From assembly GCA_013396635.1 (NCBI GenBank), contig WBMW01002328.1, forward strand, positions 124,001 to 188,000: a stretch of 64,000 bases of DNA. Reading direction: 5' to 3'. The notes beneath the pieces are model-generated. The model was not told where the DNA came from, did not search any database, and saw only the letters and a list, made by a program, of their open reading frames with translations. The stretch's first letter is position 1. Every line of letters starts with the position of its first letter. Below are positions 54,001 through 60,984 of this stretch, piece after piece. This DNA is from Penelope pileata (taxonomy: Eukaryota; Chordata; Aves; Galliformes; Cracidae). The position numbers and the translations under genes are program-made.

Positions 54001-56198
54001 CTTCAACAATTAAGCACAACTGCTTACGTAAGCTCACCAGTCTGCAGGATGGAGGTTCTCACATCTCCCATCTTACAGCTGGGCAAATGAGTTAAGAATG
54101 TGCTCGGTGCTGGAGGATTCTCAACTGTTACGCAAGTATTTTGGAAAACATCGTACCAGGTTTCAGATGAAACACGAGAGTGACTGCCGATATGCAGTTA
54201 TAAGAAAGAAATTTCATGAAAAAGAGGAAAAAGGAACAAAGAAAAGCAGAACGTAAGCAGCAATCTCAGAATATCTCATCTCACCCTGATTTTGGCAACA
54301 ATTTTTTTTCATTTGAATTGCCTTTGAAGAAAAAAAATTCTTGATAAAAATGCAGTTCTGGGAAACCCTCCTCAACAATCCCTGCCATTTCCCCAACATA
54401 AGAAAAGCTTTGTTGAAGAAACTCCAAAGCCAGCAAGACTAGGTTTTAGAGAAAAGCTCATTTACAGGCAGCGGACAGTCCAGCCATGAAACTCCTCACA
54501 TGTGATGCAAGCCAAGCCAACAACATGGGCTCACCAGGAGATAGGACAAATTCAATAAAGAGAGAGCTGTTGAGGGCAGAACGTACAGAAAACGTATAGC
54601 TCAAGGTGTCCCTGGGCTACAAACAGCTTGGAGACTAGAATAGTACTCTGGGAAGGCATTATACATGATCTTACACCCCTCCCTCTGCCATAGACAGTGT
54701 ACTGTGCTAGATGGACTCTTGGTCCACCTCCATTTCATCCTCCTTTTCTCATGAGCACTTGAAGTTAACTGCCACAGTTTTCCAAATAGTGAACATATAG
54801 GACAGATTTCCTGGGATATCTTGTAGAACAGAGAATAGGAATGCAGGAACAAGCAAAGAAGAGACAAGGTCAGTGAGCAGAAGGGAGTGAAGCAGAATAT
54901 GCTGAGCTCAGTGGATACATGCACAATCACTGTTGAAATGTAATGTGGATAAGCTTTGAGTTTTCTTTAATAATGAGAAAGTAGTTAAGGACAAGGTCTT
55001 CCCATTAGAGCCTTGAATTGCAACATTTATAACAACTAGACTAAAAATGACCTTTCAGAAATGACTTCATAGAAAGCAGAACTAAACCTACGTGCCCTGG
55101 TAGCTAATCAGGATCTCTAATACTGGAGAAAGGAGAATTTTCTGTTTATAGTACAGAGGAGCAGTGCCCTCATTGCCTTCCTCACTATCTAGAACTGCTA
55201 AGAAGCTTTCACTGGCCACAGTTTCTTTTGGCTAAATACCTGCCACAAACCTTTTGCACACTGACAATGATGTACACAACACAACGCTGCCATCAAGTCC
55301 CCCAACAAGTCCTCTCTTCCTGCTGGTTTCCTCACAGAGAACAAGCGTGTTATATGAACAGAGTCCAGAGTGAGGAGAGAGACCTTGCCAAATGTGCTTA
55401 ATTTCACAACAAGGAAGACAGCTTATCATAATTACAATAACCAATCTGGAAAGTGGTTCTTACTTTTGTACTATAGGACATCAGAACACTCAAAAATAAA
55501 GCCATAAGCAATGAAGGAAGTTCAGCTCATAAATTCAAAGTCTCTCTTCAAGATAGACAGGCACACACATTTCACAGAAGGCTATGTGATATGCTGCAAA
55601 CCAGTTTTAAGCTGCAGTAGCATTCTACATGTTGAGGTAAGACATTTTCCACTCCTGTTCAAAAGTATTTTGTGGAGAGAAAGCACTGAGTACCCTCAGA
55701 AACTGTACTCCTACATTCTGTGATTCTGTACTTGTAAAACGGATAGGGGAGGGCAGGGGTTCTAGCTCCTTTTCAGTAAGTTGCAGTATGCAAGTCAAGC
55801 TGTAATAAGACAGTGTTTAGATCCAAGGGAAACAAGTTTTCCTAAGAATATCTAAACACTTGTGTTGGCCTATGCTGACATTGTAACCATATGTGAACTG
55901 GCTATAGTAACAGTCAATTAAATATTTATACACAGGTATTTACAGCAACTTTTCTGAACTAAGACAGCTAGAATAGCTGCTATGAGTTACTTCCATTGCT
56001 TCTTAATACATATAGGTACAAGAAGTACTGATTAGTGATGCTGTTTTAAATAACCAGCTGAGCTCACAAAAGCAGAAATAATAGCCAATAAAGTATTCTG
56101 ATTTTTAGCATTTTAGTATTAAAGAAATAATCCTCAGATACAAACCTCCTCTTTCGTTTTCTTGTTTTCTGCTCTGAGCTCTTCATATTCACCAATAG
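5812..56198 (-). CDS. SHTN1: SHTN1 (shootin-1, KIAA1598), exons 2-17; exon 1 outside window
   Basis: Shootin-1 links F-actin retrograde flow, through cortactin, to the adhesion molecule L1-CAM in growth cones. It promotes axon specification and netrin-1 guidance (family knowledge). Sixteen exons on the - strand join in frame with GT-AG borders: 1823 nt, 606 complete residues plus stop. With the 19-residue first exon expected from human, the protein would be about 626 aa (human 631). Residues 20-340 are coiled coil, 343-365 contain P10-L-P6, then come a basic stretch SLMSMIRKRSH, the segment EEVTDLKRQAVEEMMDRIKK, and a Ser/Thr/Glu-rich tail ending RETDSSNC. PAK1 sites known in mammals are kept: KRIS (Ser101, exon 5) and KRQS (Ser249, exon 9). 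Exon 1 was searched for and not found before 64000, so intron 1 exceeds 7.8 kb. Confidence 0.95.
9658..9750 (+). mobile_element. Avian endogenous-retrovirus LTR-like fragment
   Basis: Begins tgtcctggtttgacctagc, followed by cagctaagtcccccacag, 'gctcaccctcccc' and 'gtgggatgggggagagaat'. This resembles a common avian ERV-type LTR start that I recall from other bird genomes. Only about 90 bp remain and no internal or coding region is nearby. The homology ends at the ambiguous base 9749. Family name and orientation are not certain. Confidence 0.65.
9749..9749. other. Ambiguous base n
   Basis: The only non-ACGT character I noticed. It sits at the end of the LTR-like fragment, possibly a collapsed repeat or a heterozygous site. 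Confidence 0.95.
14158..14341 (-). CDS. SHTN1: SHTN1 exon 16
   Basis: Acceptor ttgggttttag, donor gtaagt, 184 nt (phase 2 in, 2 bases left over). Encodes PTGILATSESKSLPVLGSEA, continuing with LNKKDLETEF and ending KAVLQ across the junction; about residues 496-557. TGILATSESKS matches human closely. Confidence 0.96.
14570..14690 (-). CDS. SHTN1: SHTN1 exon 15
   Basis: Acceptor cttgctttag, donor gtaagt, 121 nt, about residues 456-496. Reads ETLNKSTSSRSLKSLETDSS, then ETELERVLRRRKVTTDQDSG. Ser-rich followed by a basic RRRK patch, as in human. It is specific to the long (shootin1b-type) form. Confidence 0.96.
14691..16353 (-). other. SHTN1: SHTN1 intron 14
   Basis: 1.66 kb with no recognisable repeat. 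In mammals the short shootin isoform (456 aa) ends just past exon 14, so an alternative terminal exon may lie here. I did not find a convincing one. Confidence 0.75.
16354..16407 (-). CDS. SHTN1: SHTN1 exon 14
   Basis: 54 nt, 18 whole codons: PETPKPSESAMKELKGIL; about residues 438-455. Acceptor tttgtttacag, donor gtaaga. ELKGIL matches human. If the donor is not spliced, the frame reads Val-Arg and then TAA. Confidence 0.95.
16408..17066 (-). other. SHTN1: SHTN1 intron 13
   Basis: 659 bp, AT-rich. Nothing recognisable inside. Confidence 0.8.
17067..17176 (-). CDS. SHTN1: SHTN1 exon 13
   Basis: 110 nt, about residues 401-437. Reads EEVTDLKRQAVEEMMDRIKK, then GVHLRPVNQSSRPKTK. This is almost identical to human and is the best conserved block of the C-terminal half. 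The donor is gtttgg, a weak consensus. Confidence 0.97.
17177..19960 (-). other. SHTN1: SHTN1 intron 12
   Basis: 2.8 kb of AT-rich unique-looking sequence. I see no repeat family or exon. Confidence 0.8.
19961..20043 (-). CDS. SHTN1: SHTN1 exon 12
   Basis: 83 nt, about residues 373-401. Reads SLMSMIRKRSHSNTNVSKKE, then KPPQQES, split by single bases at both ends. The basic MIRKRSH motif is conserved; the following 15 residues differ from human. Confidence 0.96.
20044..21811 (-). other. SHTN1: SHTN1 intron 11
   Basis: 1.77 kb. No recognisable element. Confidence 0.8.
21812..21917 (-). CDS. SHTN1: SHTN1 exon 11, polyproline exon
   Basis: 106 nt, about residues 338-373. Reads DELQKRVHQSENPA, then ten prolines, Leu, six prolines and NPIR. 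Such a tract is a likely ligand for profilin, EVH1 or SH3 domains (inference from motif type). Proline codons mix CCT, CCA, CCG and CCC, so this is not a pure triplet repeat. Acceptor is ctcttgcacag, donor gtaagtg. Confidence 0.97.
21918..23606 (-). other. SHTN1: SHTN1 intron 10
   Basis: 1.69 kb. No recognisable element. Confidence 0.8.
23607..23760 (-). CDS. SHTN1: SHTN1 exon 10 (coiled coil)
   Basis: 154 nt, about residues 287-338. Reads VKELEEQLENQALRKEISRL, then KQQLELLEEDKKELELK, then a QNSEEKARDLKHT segment. Strong heptad pattern with Leu spacing; the end of the main coiled coil. Acceptor caactgtag, donor gtaaaa. Confidence 0.97.
23761..24583 (-). other. SHTN1: SHTN1 intron 9
   Basis: 823 bp. 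No recognisable element. Confidence 0.8.
24584..24730 (-). CDS. SHTN1: SHTN1 exon 9, contains PAK1-type site Ser249
   Basis: 147 nt, 49 whole codons, about residues 238-286. Begins MFIEQNKMKRQSQLLLQNSA and ends EEERLQHQQK. KRQS is the position of Ser249, a PAK1 phosphosite in mammalian shootin1 that controls the clutch (family knowledge). The ATG that opens the exon is internal and not a start. Acceptor gttttggcag, donor gtaaaa. Confidence 0.97.
26892..27155 (-). repeat. CR1 LINE 3' fragment, old copy
   Basis: Reverse-orientation CR1: ggtggaaaagatgttcaaga, 'cagggatggggactccacca', 'gaagaaattcttcccaatg', 'atctaaacctcacctggtgc' and 'gcatcctatcactgag' in the consensus order. Many substitutions point to an older insertion. 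Confidence 0.8.
30511..30598 (-). repeat. CR1 LINE, 3' end of outer copy
   Basis: Starts with the CR1 terminal repeat atagaatcatagaatcatt, then 'agatcatacagtccaacca' and 'gtgcccactaaact', the reverse complement of a CR1 3' UTR. It breaks off where a + strand CR1 begins. Confidence 0.85.
30600..30872 (+). repeat. CR1 LINE, forward copy between two pieces of an inverted CR1
   Basis: Forward-orientation CR1: 'gggagatttagactggat', 'ggaacgggttgcccagagag', 'acattcaaggtcaggctgga' and 'gttggaccagatgacc' in consensus order. It lacks the terminal octamer repeats. Confidence 0.85.
30873..31095 (-). repeat. CR1 LINE, upstream part of outer copy
   Basis: Reverse-orientation CR1 resumes: 'aacctcccctggcacaact', 'catcctatcgctgtta', 'gggagaagaggcc', 'tagagagcgataaggtctcc' and 'acttgtgctccagaccc'. 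Together with 30511-30598 it forms one element from which about 180 bp of the expected middle is missing. Confidence 0.85.
32009..32130. repeat. Pyrimidine-rich low-complexity tract
   Basis: Ct/ca-rich stretch ('ctccctctctctccgtc', 'tctctccccccatctg', 'cacacacgctcacattcc') in intron 8. It creates spurious long open frames. Confidence 0.7.
34979..35139 (-). repeat. CR1 LINE 3' fragment, well preserved
   Basis: Starts with tcatagaatcatagaatgg, then ggttggaagggaccttagag, ccccctgccatgggcaagga and agcttgctcaaagccccatc: the reverse complement of the CR1 3' end with little divergence. 5' truncated after about 160 bp. Confidence 0.92.
35887..35981 (-). CDS. SHTN1: SHTN1 exon 8 (coiled coil)
   Basis: 95 nt, about residues 206-237. 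Reads SVLAVEEYEELHVNFELEKN, then LRKKAESFAQE. Acceptor cttgtcaacag, donor gtaagt. Near identical to human VSMLAVEEYEE...AESFAQE. Confidence 0.97.
35982..38674 (-). other. SHTN1: SHTN1 intron 7
   Basis: 2.7 kb. Holds a small 24-bp tandem duplication at 37116-37163; otherwise nothing recognised. Confidence 0.8.
37116..37163. repeat. 24-bp tandem duplication
   Basis: Two 24-bp copies built on agataaNtcttacagaatt, diverged at a few positions. In SHTN1 intron 7. Confidence 0.8.
38675..38756 (-). CDS. SHTN1: SHTN1 exon 7 (coiled coil)
   Basis: 82 nt, about residues 179-206. Reads VNKVKEEKAVLTTEVNKQQK, then LLEKCNR. Acceptor cttttctag, donor gtatgt. EKCNR at the 3' end matches human exactly. Confidence 0.96.
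38757..39716 (-). other. SHTN1: SHTN1 intron 6
   Basis: 960 bp. Contains a possible decayed CR1 3' end near 39520-39585. Confidence 0.75.
39520..39585 (+). repeat. Possible decayed CR1 3' end
   Basis: 'gtagatgattggact' followed by 'agaaggtcccttccaga' resembles the last part of forward CR1 just before the terminal repeat. Short and diverged. Confidence 0.4.
39717..39814 (-). CDS. SHTN1: SHTN1 exon 6 (coiled coil)
   Basis: 98 nt, about residues 146-178. Reads LRDQIISVHEEKKTLAIELE, then NLRCKLVEVIEE. Donor gtatgt. The acceptor could be ctgtag or, two bases on, tagag; the first keeps the frame and restores Glu146. Confidence 0.96.
39815..43107 (-). other. SHTN1: SHTN1 intron 5
   Basis: 3.3 kb, AT-rich. 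Holds a perfect 15-bp tandem duplication at 41885-41914; no other element recognised. Confidence 0.8.
41885..41914. repeat. 15-bp tandem duplication
   Basis: agtttatacagtgga occurs twice, perfectly and in tandem, in intron 5. Confidence 0.95.
43108..43276 (-). CDS. SHTN1: SHTN1 exon 5, contains PAK1-type site Ser101
   Basis: 169 nt, about residues 90-146. Begins LNKENKTLKRISMLYMAKLG, then PEIITEEINIDEED, then a less conserved stretch up to VHCQQQIK. KRIS is the position of Ser101, a PAK1 site in mammalian shootin1 (family knowledge). Acceptor gaactttcag, donor gtaagc. Confidence 0.97.
43277..45366 (-). other. SHTN1: SHTN1 intron 4
   Basis: 2.1 kb. Contains a G-rich run at 44658-44687 and an A-rich (AAAG-like) tract at 45290-45335 next to exon 4. 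Confidence 0.8.
45290..45335. repeat. A-rich (AAAG)-like low-complexity tract
   Basis: Runs of A broken by single G over about 45 bp, starting about 30 bp 3' of the exon 4 donor on the - strand, where it reads as a long polypyrimidine run. Confidence 0.9.
45367..45461 (-). CDS. SHTN1: SHTN1 exon 4 (coiled coil)
   Basis: 95 nt, about residues 58-89. Reads SHMVIEEVNCIQNHLEIEKT, then CRESAEALASK. Acceptor tctccccatag, donor gtgaga. Phe-Met of human is Cys-Ile here; the rest is nearly identical. Confidence 0.97.
45462..48971 (-). other. SHTN1: SHTN1 intron 3
   Basis: 3.5 kb. Contains a perfect hairpin at 46044-46073 and, at about 47100-47900, a long repeat-free stretch that reads like a vertebrate conserved non-coding element. 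Confidence 0.8.
47100..47900. promoter_or_regulatory. Candidate conserved non-coding (enhancer-like) block in SHTN1 intron 3
   Basis: About 800 bp, AT-rich, free of recognised repeats and CpG-poor. It has homeodomain-type cores (for example agccttaattgagag, ccaattgaaaag, ttaaataatggg) and a MEIS-like ttgtcatcaacc. The texture resembles deeply conserved vertebrate elements near developmental regulators; VAX1 is the expected neighbour of SHTN1. Conservation cannot be shown from one sequence. Confidence 0.35.
48972..49032 (-). CDS. SHTN1: SHTN1 exon 3 (coiled coil)
   Basis: 61 nt, residues 38-57 plus one base. Reads CDKIKQERDEAVKKLEEFQK. Acceptor ctctattcctag, donor gtaagt. One change from human (Arg to Lys). 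Confidence 0.97.
49033..56145 (-). other. SHTN1: SHTN1 intron 2
   Basis: 7.1 kb. Holds a GC-richer patch at about 50200-50650 and an (AAAAC)n-like tract at 50740-50768. A 147-codon - strand open frame at 50219-50662 has no recognisable domain. No repeat family recognised. Confidence 0.8.
50740..50768. repeat. (AAAAC)n-like low-complexity tract
   Basis: aaataaataaacaaaacaaa followed by further aaaac units, in intron 2. Confidence 0.9.
56146..56198 (-). CDS. SHTN1: SHTN1 exon 2 (most 5' exon in the window)
   Basis: 53 nt, residues 20-37. Reads IGEYEELRAENKKTKEE after a split Ala codon. Acceptor ttttatag, donor gtttgt. The phase requires an upstream exon ending in G, as expected for human exon 1 ending ...KEQ|A. 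Confidence 0.94.
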
Positions 56199-59170
56199 CT
56201 ATAAAAGAAAAATAAAGAAAAGGTTAACACCGCAGCATCTCCTTTACTCAAATTAGCTTTCTGTTTCACTCATTTTAACGCTCTTCGGCTAGCTGCACAG
56301 ACTTTTTAAATAACATGGGTCATAAACTTCATTAACAGCCTATGGATGAACTGGATATCCTTTTAGAATTGAAGTAATTGCAAAGTGTCTGAAAAAGATG
56401 GTGGCTCCCAAAACAATCAATTTTTGATCAATGCAGAGTTAAACAATCTTATTGATTGAGTTCAAAAATTACAAGGTGAATGTACTGGCTTGTAGACACT
56501 AGTTTAAACCCACACTGGCTCAGGTTACAGATCAATGGCAGAAAGCACACTTAACGCGTTTTGGTTATGCATACATATGTACCTCCCGAGCAGCTGAGCA
56601 CCTCCTTTACTTAAATATTTTCTCCTAGCAGAAGTCCTAAGAGAGACTTTTTTCCTTTATACTCCACAATGGAGACATGAAAAGACTGCATGACTTTCTC
56701 AACATCACACAGGAACTCACATGCAGGGATCAGCAGGGAAGGGATCAGCCTCTGGGATGCTGGAGGTCCATTGTTTCAAGCCAGTAAATAATACACAGAA
56801 ACAATCAATCAGCTACCTACTAAGCCTCCTGCTTACTGTACATTTTTTGTGTGCCATTTTTGAAATGTTTATTCTACTACCTTAGGGACATGCCTTCATT
56901 GCCACAACTTCCCAACCCAATTGTTTTCACAGCATGCCCCACAAGGGCTGTTTGGCCTTCAAGGCTACAGAAATTCTACAGTTACTGTAAAGAATCCCAA
57001 CACACCTACAAGTGGTAAAGAAACACACCTTGCTAGAAAGGAACTCCATTCAGCCTTTAAGACACATACTACAACAATAAAATGAGACATTATTCTACAT
57101 CTTATTCCAGCCCCTCAGTGCTGACTTCAAATTTTTTCTCATAGACAAGAGCAAGTTACACTAGCATAGCGGTGTTATTTTAAGTCAACTTAATTAGAAG
57201 GAGAAAGCTTTTGAATACATAGCTCTCAGCTGACAGAGATGTTGTAGGGTAAGATGGTAAGTTTAACAGAAACTCCATCTGAAGGCATGAACATGTAGAG
57301 TCTGGTGGATCAGCCACCTGAAAACCTGCTGCTCCTTTCCAGCTTTCAGTACCCAGACTTTTTCAAACAAGCAGCTCTCAGAAATCAAGTTACACTTTGC
57401 ATTAGTGTAATATCTGTCTCTTCTCCCCTACCCTCAGTGTTTCAAAGTCTGGGGAAGCAAAACTAATTCAACTCGCTCTTGAAAGCTAGGTCCAAGACAT
57501 CTCTCTTCTGTGTGTCTTAAGCATGTCTATTACTTGCATGAAAATACATCAGATGTAAAAACTCAAATTACCTTATTTTCTCCTAGATCATTTCATTTTA
57601 GAGACATGGGTAGAAGGAGTCTGAGTACCTCTAACACAGGGCTCTGCCTCTTGCATGCCCAGACCAGAAGGGAGCAATGGCAAGATCCTGCTGAAACCAG
57701 GAAGGTAAACTGAGAAACAGTAGAAAGGCCTCAGCCAAAGTATCAGCTCTGCTGTTACCAGCAACTGTTGCACATTTCCAGGGCTCTTGAAGAAAAAACA
57801 TACATAAAGCCACTGCAAACAAAGTCACAGGCCACACCAAACGCACAGGAAACCTGATAATTTGAACAGATGGAAAGAATCCTCTCTCCTGCTGATCCAA
57901 GTAAAAAGAGTTGTCTAAAGAATGGAATGAAGAAAACCAGGTTTCTAAAAGTGTGCCCTGCACCGGTGAAGCTGAGGGTTCTCATCCACCTCTCTTGCTT
58001 CCCACCTTCCCTCACCTACGTCAGACACCCTGACCCACCTCCTGTATTCAAGGAACAGAAGCAACAACAGGTAGAGAAGGAAAGAAACCACACTGGTGTA
58101 GCTGCTCTAAGAAAGGGTTCATTAAGTGAAACAGAACATATTTCTTACACAGGAAAGTAAAAGCTATGTCTCTTGATTCCTGCTCTACTGCTTTGCCGTT
58201 TCTGTGCTCGTTTTAGGAAAACAAAGGCACCCGGCGCTGAGACACAAGAGAAGGACGAAGTTTGTATCTGCAGATACTGAATCCTTGTGCTTGAAAACCG
58301 CTAGTGTTTGCTCACCTTTATTTAAGGCAAACTCAGACTTGCTATGCAATGCTTTATAAATCACTAAAAAAAGCAAATGTAGATTTGCCCCACCCTTGAC
58401 AGCTCTCCTTATCGGCTCTGCGAACCAACAGCTCTGAAGTCACGAGCCCCTCAGGCATGGGCACAAGAGCAAGTTACCACAGAACCAGACAGGACCTTAC
58501 ACAACACCCCAGCGGCCCGTGGTAACAGCTCACCTACGTGTGGTTGGGAACTGAGCTGCACGTTCAAGGAAGCCATTTCCCCTTCTGCTGTTGGTAACCC
58601 ATGACACGTGTCATGGAATGAAAGCACCAAATCATCAGCTGCTTTGTGTCAGGCTCATGTTGTGGCTTTCTTCAGTGTCTTTTTACCATGACCACTCCCT
58701 TACTGACATTAAAAAACATTTAAAAAAATCACTTTTTTGTTGAATACAAGTAGCAACGTTCTGGTATCTTATTTCAAGACCTTTCTTCAAAGAAGGCAAC
58801 TTCTGGATGATGATGCTTCCATACAGATCCCATCACTTGGATTTGCAGGTATGGATTTAAGAAACATTAACCTCCAGTGAACTCTGAAGAACCACACTAA
58901 ATACGTATCACATACCTTGAGATATTGCCACTGCCTGGTATAATTTATGTTTATCCTTAACAGAATTATTTCTGATACACAGCGGTCTTATGGAAATAAT
59001 TTAGCAGGATCCAAATGACATTTGTTTGCTTCAAGCTAACTTCATACAGACTGAGGTGCAACACTATAAGTTTATTTCAACACCAAGGAAAGAAAATTTG
59101 TGAAGGGAAGACAGAATATTCTGGGCTACAGCTCTTAACCCACCCAAAACATAATCTCAGCCAGCACTGT

Positions 59171-59224
59171 TCTTATTTTCAACTAGCCAAACCACAATCT
59201 TACTTTCAACTAGCCAAACCATCA
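59171..59224. repeat. 27-bp tandem duplication
   Basis: Two 27-bp copies sharing the core caactagccaaacca, with very few differences. In intron 1. Confidence 0.9.
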
Positions 59225-60408
59225 AGCAGACAGCTCACGCTCCCCGCAGCAGTCACCCCGAAGGGACTGTCCTGAAAACATGCAGCCATGCACTTCATCT
59301 GTACGAAACTCAGCAGGTAACTTTGTACTGCAGCCTTTCGATTTTTTGCTGTCAACCTGTGCCCCCTGAACCTGGATTTGCTAACAGGAGATATGTATTA
59401 TCTCAATTAGATGTTTTATGTATCAGATACTTATTATGCTAAAAAGCACTTAGTAAAACAAGGTCCAAAAGGGTAAAAAGCATGTAATGATTGTAACTTA
59501 CACTGAACAACAGAAAAGACACCTTCATGTAGACAGACTGAGACTTCCTAGTCTTTTATATTAAAAATAATAATAAAAAAAAATTGAAAAACCAGCTTCC
59601 CCTCTAAAGCTGCATATTAAAAACCATAAATAAGAAAACCCTACATTCCTATACTTCAGCATTTATATTGCAAACCAGAGTGGCCTTACAGCAGATGGAG
59701 AGCCCTTCCATGTCAAATCAGCCCATAATGCCACTTCAGCATTTCAAACTTACTCAATCAAAAAGTAGAGCACAAGGAAAGCACGTCATTCCACTGCTTA
59801 TCCTTCCAGACTGCAGACTGGGCATGTATCTACAGGTGCAGGCAAGAGCCTGCAATGCAAGAAGTCCTCTGCCGTGGATGAAACAAGCTATCCTACCACT
59901 TCGTTGGTAGAAGCAAATTCACACCTGGCCTTTGGCAGCTTCGGATGCACCATTAAAGGGAAAATAATCCCTGACAGCAAGACCACACCAGAAGCTCCAA
60001 CAGCTGGCTTCTGCCACACTCTTCATCCCCGCGTACCTGGAAAATGAAGAGTCGGGCCAAATCTGTTGCACAAACCATCTCTCAAATAGCACCCATCTCC
60101 TGACAAGCAAAGCATGCACAAGACCTGTGAAGTGCTCTCAAGAGCAAAAATACAGGTCAGAAGGGCTGGATTTTTTTGTTACTCCCCGATCCTTTCCACT
60201 AAACCCAGGCAATCTCTCCTGCAACAGGATGTGATGATGTGGCATTGGTAGCATTAGCCGTGTACAAACTATAAGATTCAATTAAGAAACACTTCACAAA
60301 AAATAAAAATCATTTGTAGGTGTATAAAGGTAAGTGTCAAGAACAAAGACTGAGTCAGACCCTGCATCTGTTTTACTACATGCTTTAATTTTACTCAAAT
60401 CTGCAGAA

Positions 60409-60480
60409 GTACATACTGAGAATTTTTTAAATGAGACCCCAAAAGTACGTACTGAGAATTTTTTAAATGAGACCCCAAAT
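60409..60480. repeat. 36-bp tandem duplication
   Basis: Two adjacent 36-bp units (60409-60444, 60445-60480) that differ at only about two positions; the core is actgagaattttttaaatga. In intron 1. The near identity suggests a recent duplication. Confidence 0.95.
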
Positions 60481-60964
60481 ATGTATCCTGCAGTCCCACA
60501 GCTCCCTGGAGTACAGAAAGGGAAATGAAACCACAGCCTGATAAAGCCTAAGTATTAGGCTTATCTCAAAAGATTTGCCTTCACGAGTTTCTGAAAAAAC
60601 AGGGTTACACACAAGAAGCTGAAGGGGAGAACACTTTTAAGCTCTAATAAATAAAGAAGTATTCAAACATGATGGGTTCTGCTGGGGAAATGATGGCTAC
60701 TGCATATGAAAACTCACAAACACAGGTACATGGAAAAAGAACCTGTACTGCAGATGCCTACAGAAGAGGTGCAGAAGCCAACAAGACATCCTACCCTGAA
60801 CAAAGAAATCCCTCTGGCCATAAAAATTATCTCTGCCACAAAAAAATTGCCAAATCACATTAAGAGCTTGCCAACGGTGCATGCTTCAAAAGTAGTACTC
60901 TGAAATATTTGTGCCAGACTGACAGTCTGTTCTGAAGAAGATACATTCAAAGTTTCTGGCACCA

Positions 60965-60984
60965 TTTTTTTTTTTTTTTTTTTT
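60965..60984. repeat. T20 homopolymer
   Basis: Twenty consecutive T, flanked by acca and gttaag. No retroposed body is recognisable on either side. Confidence 0.95.
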
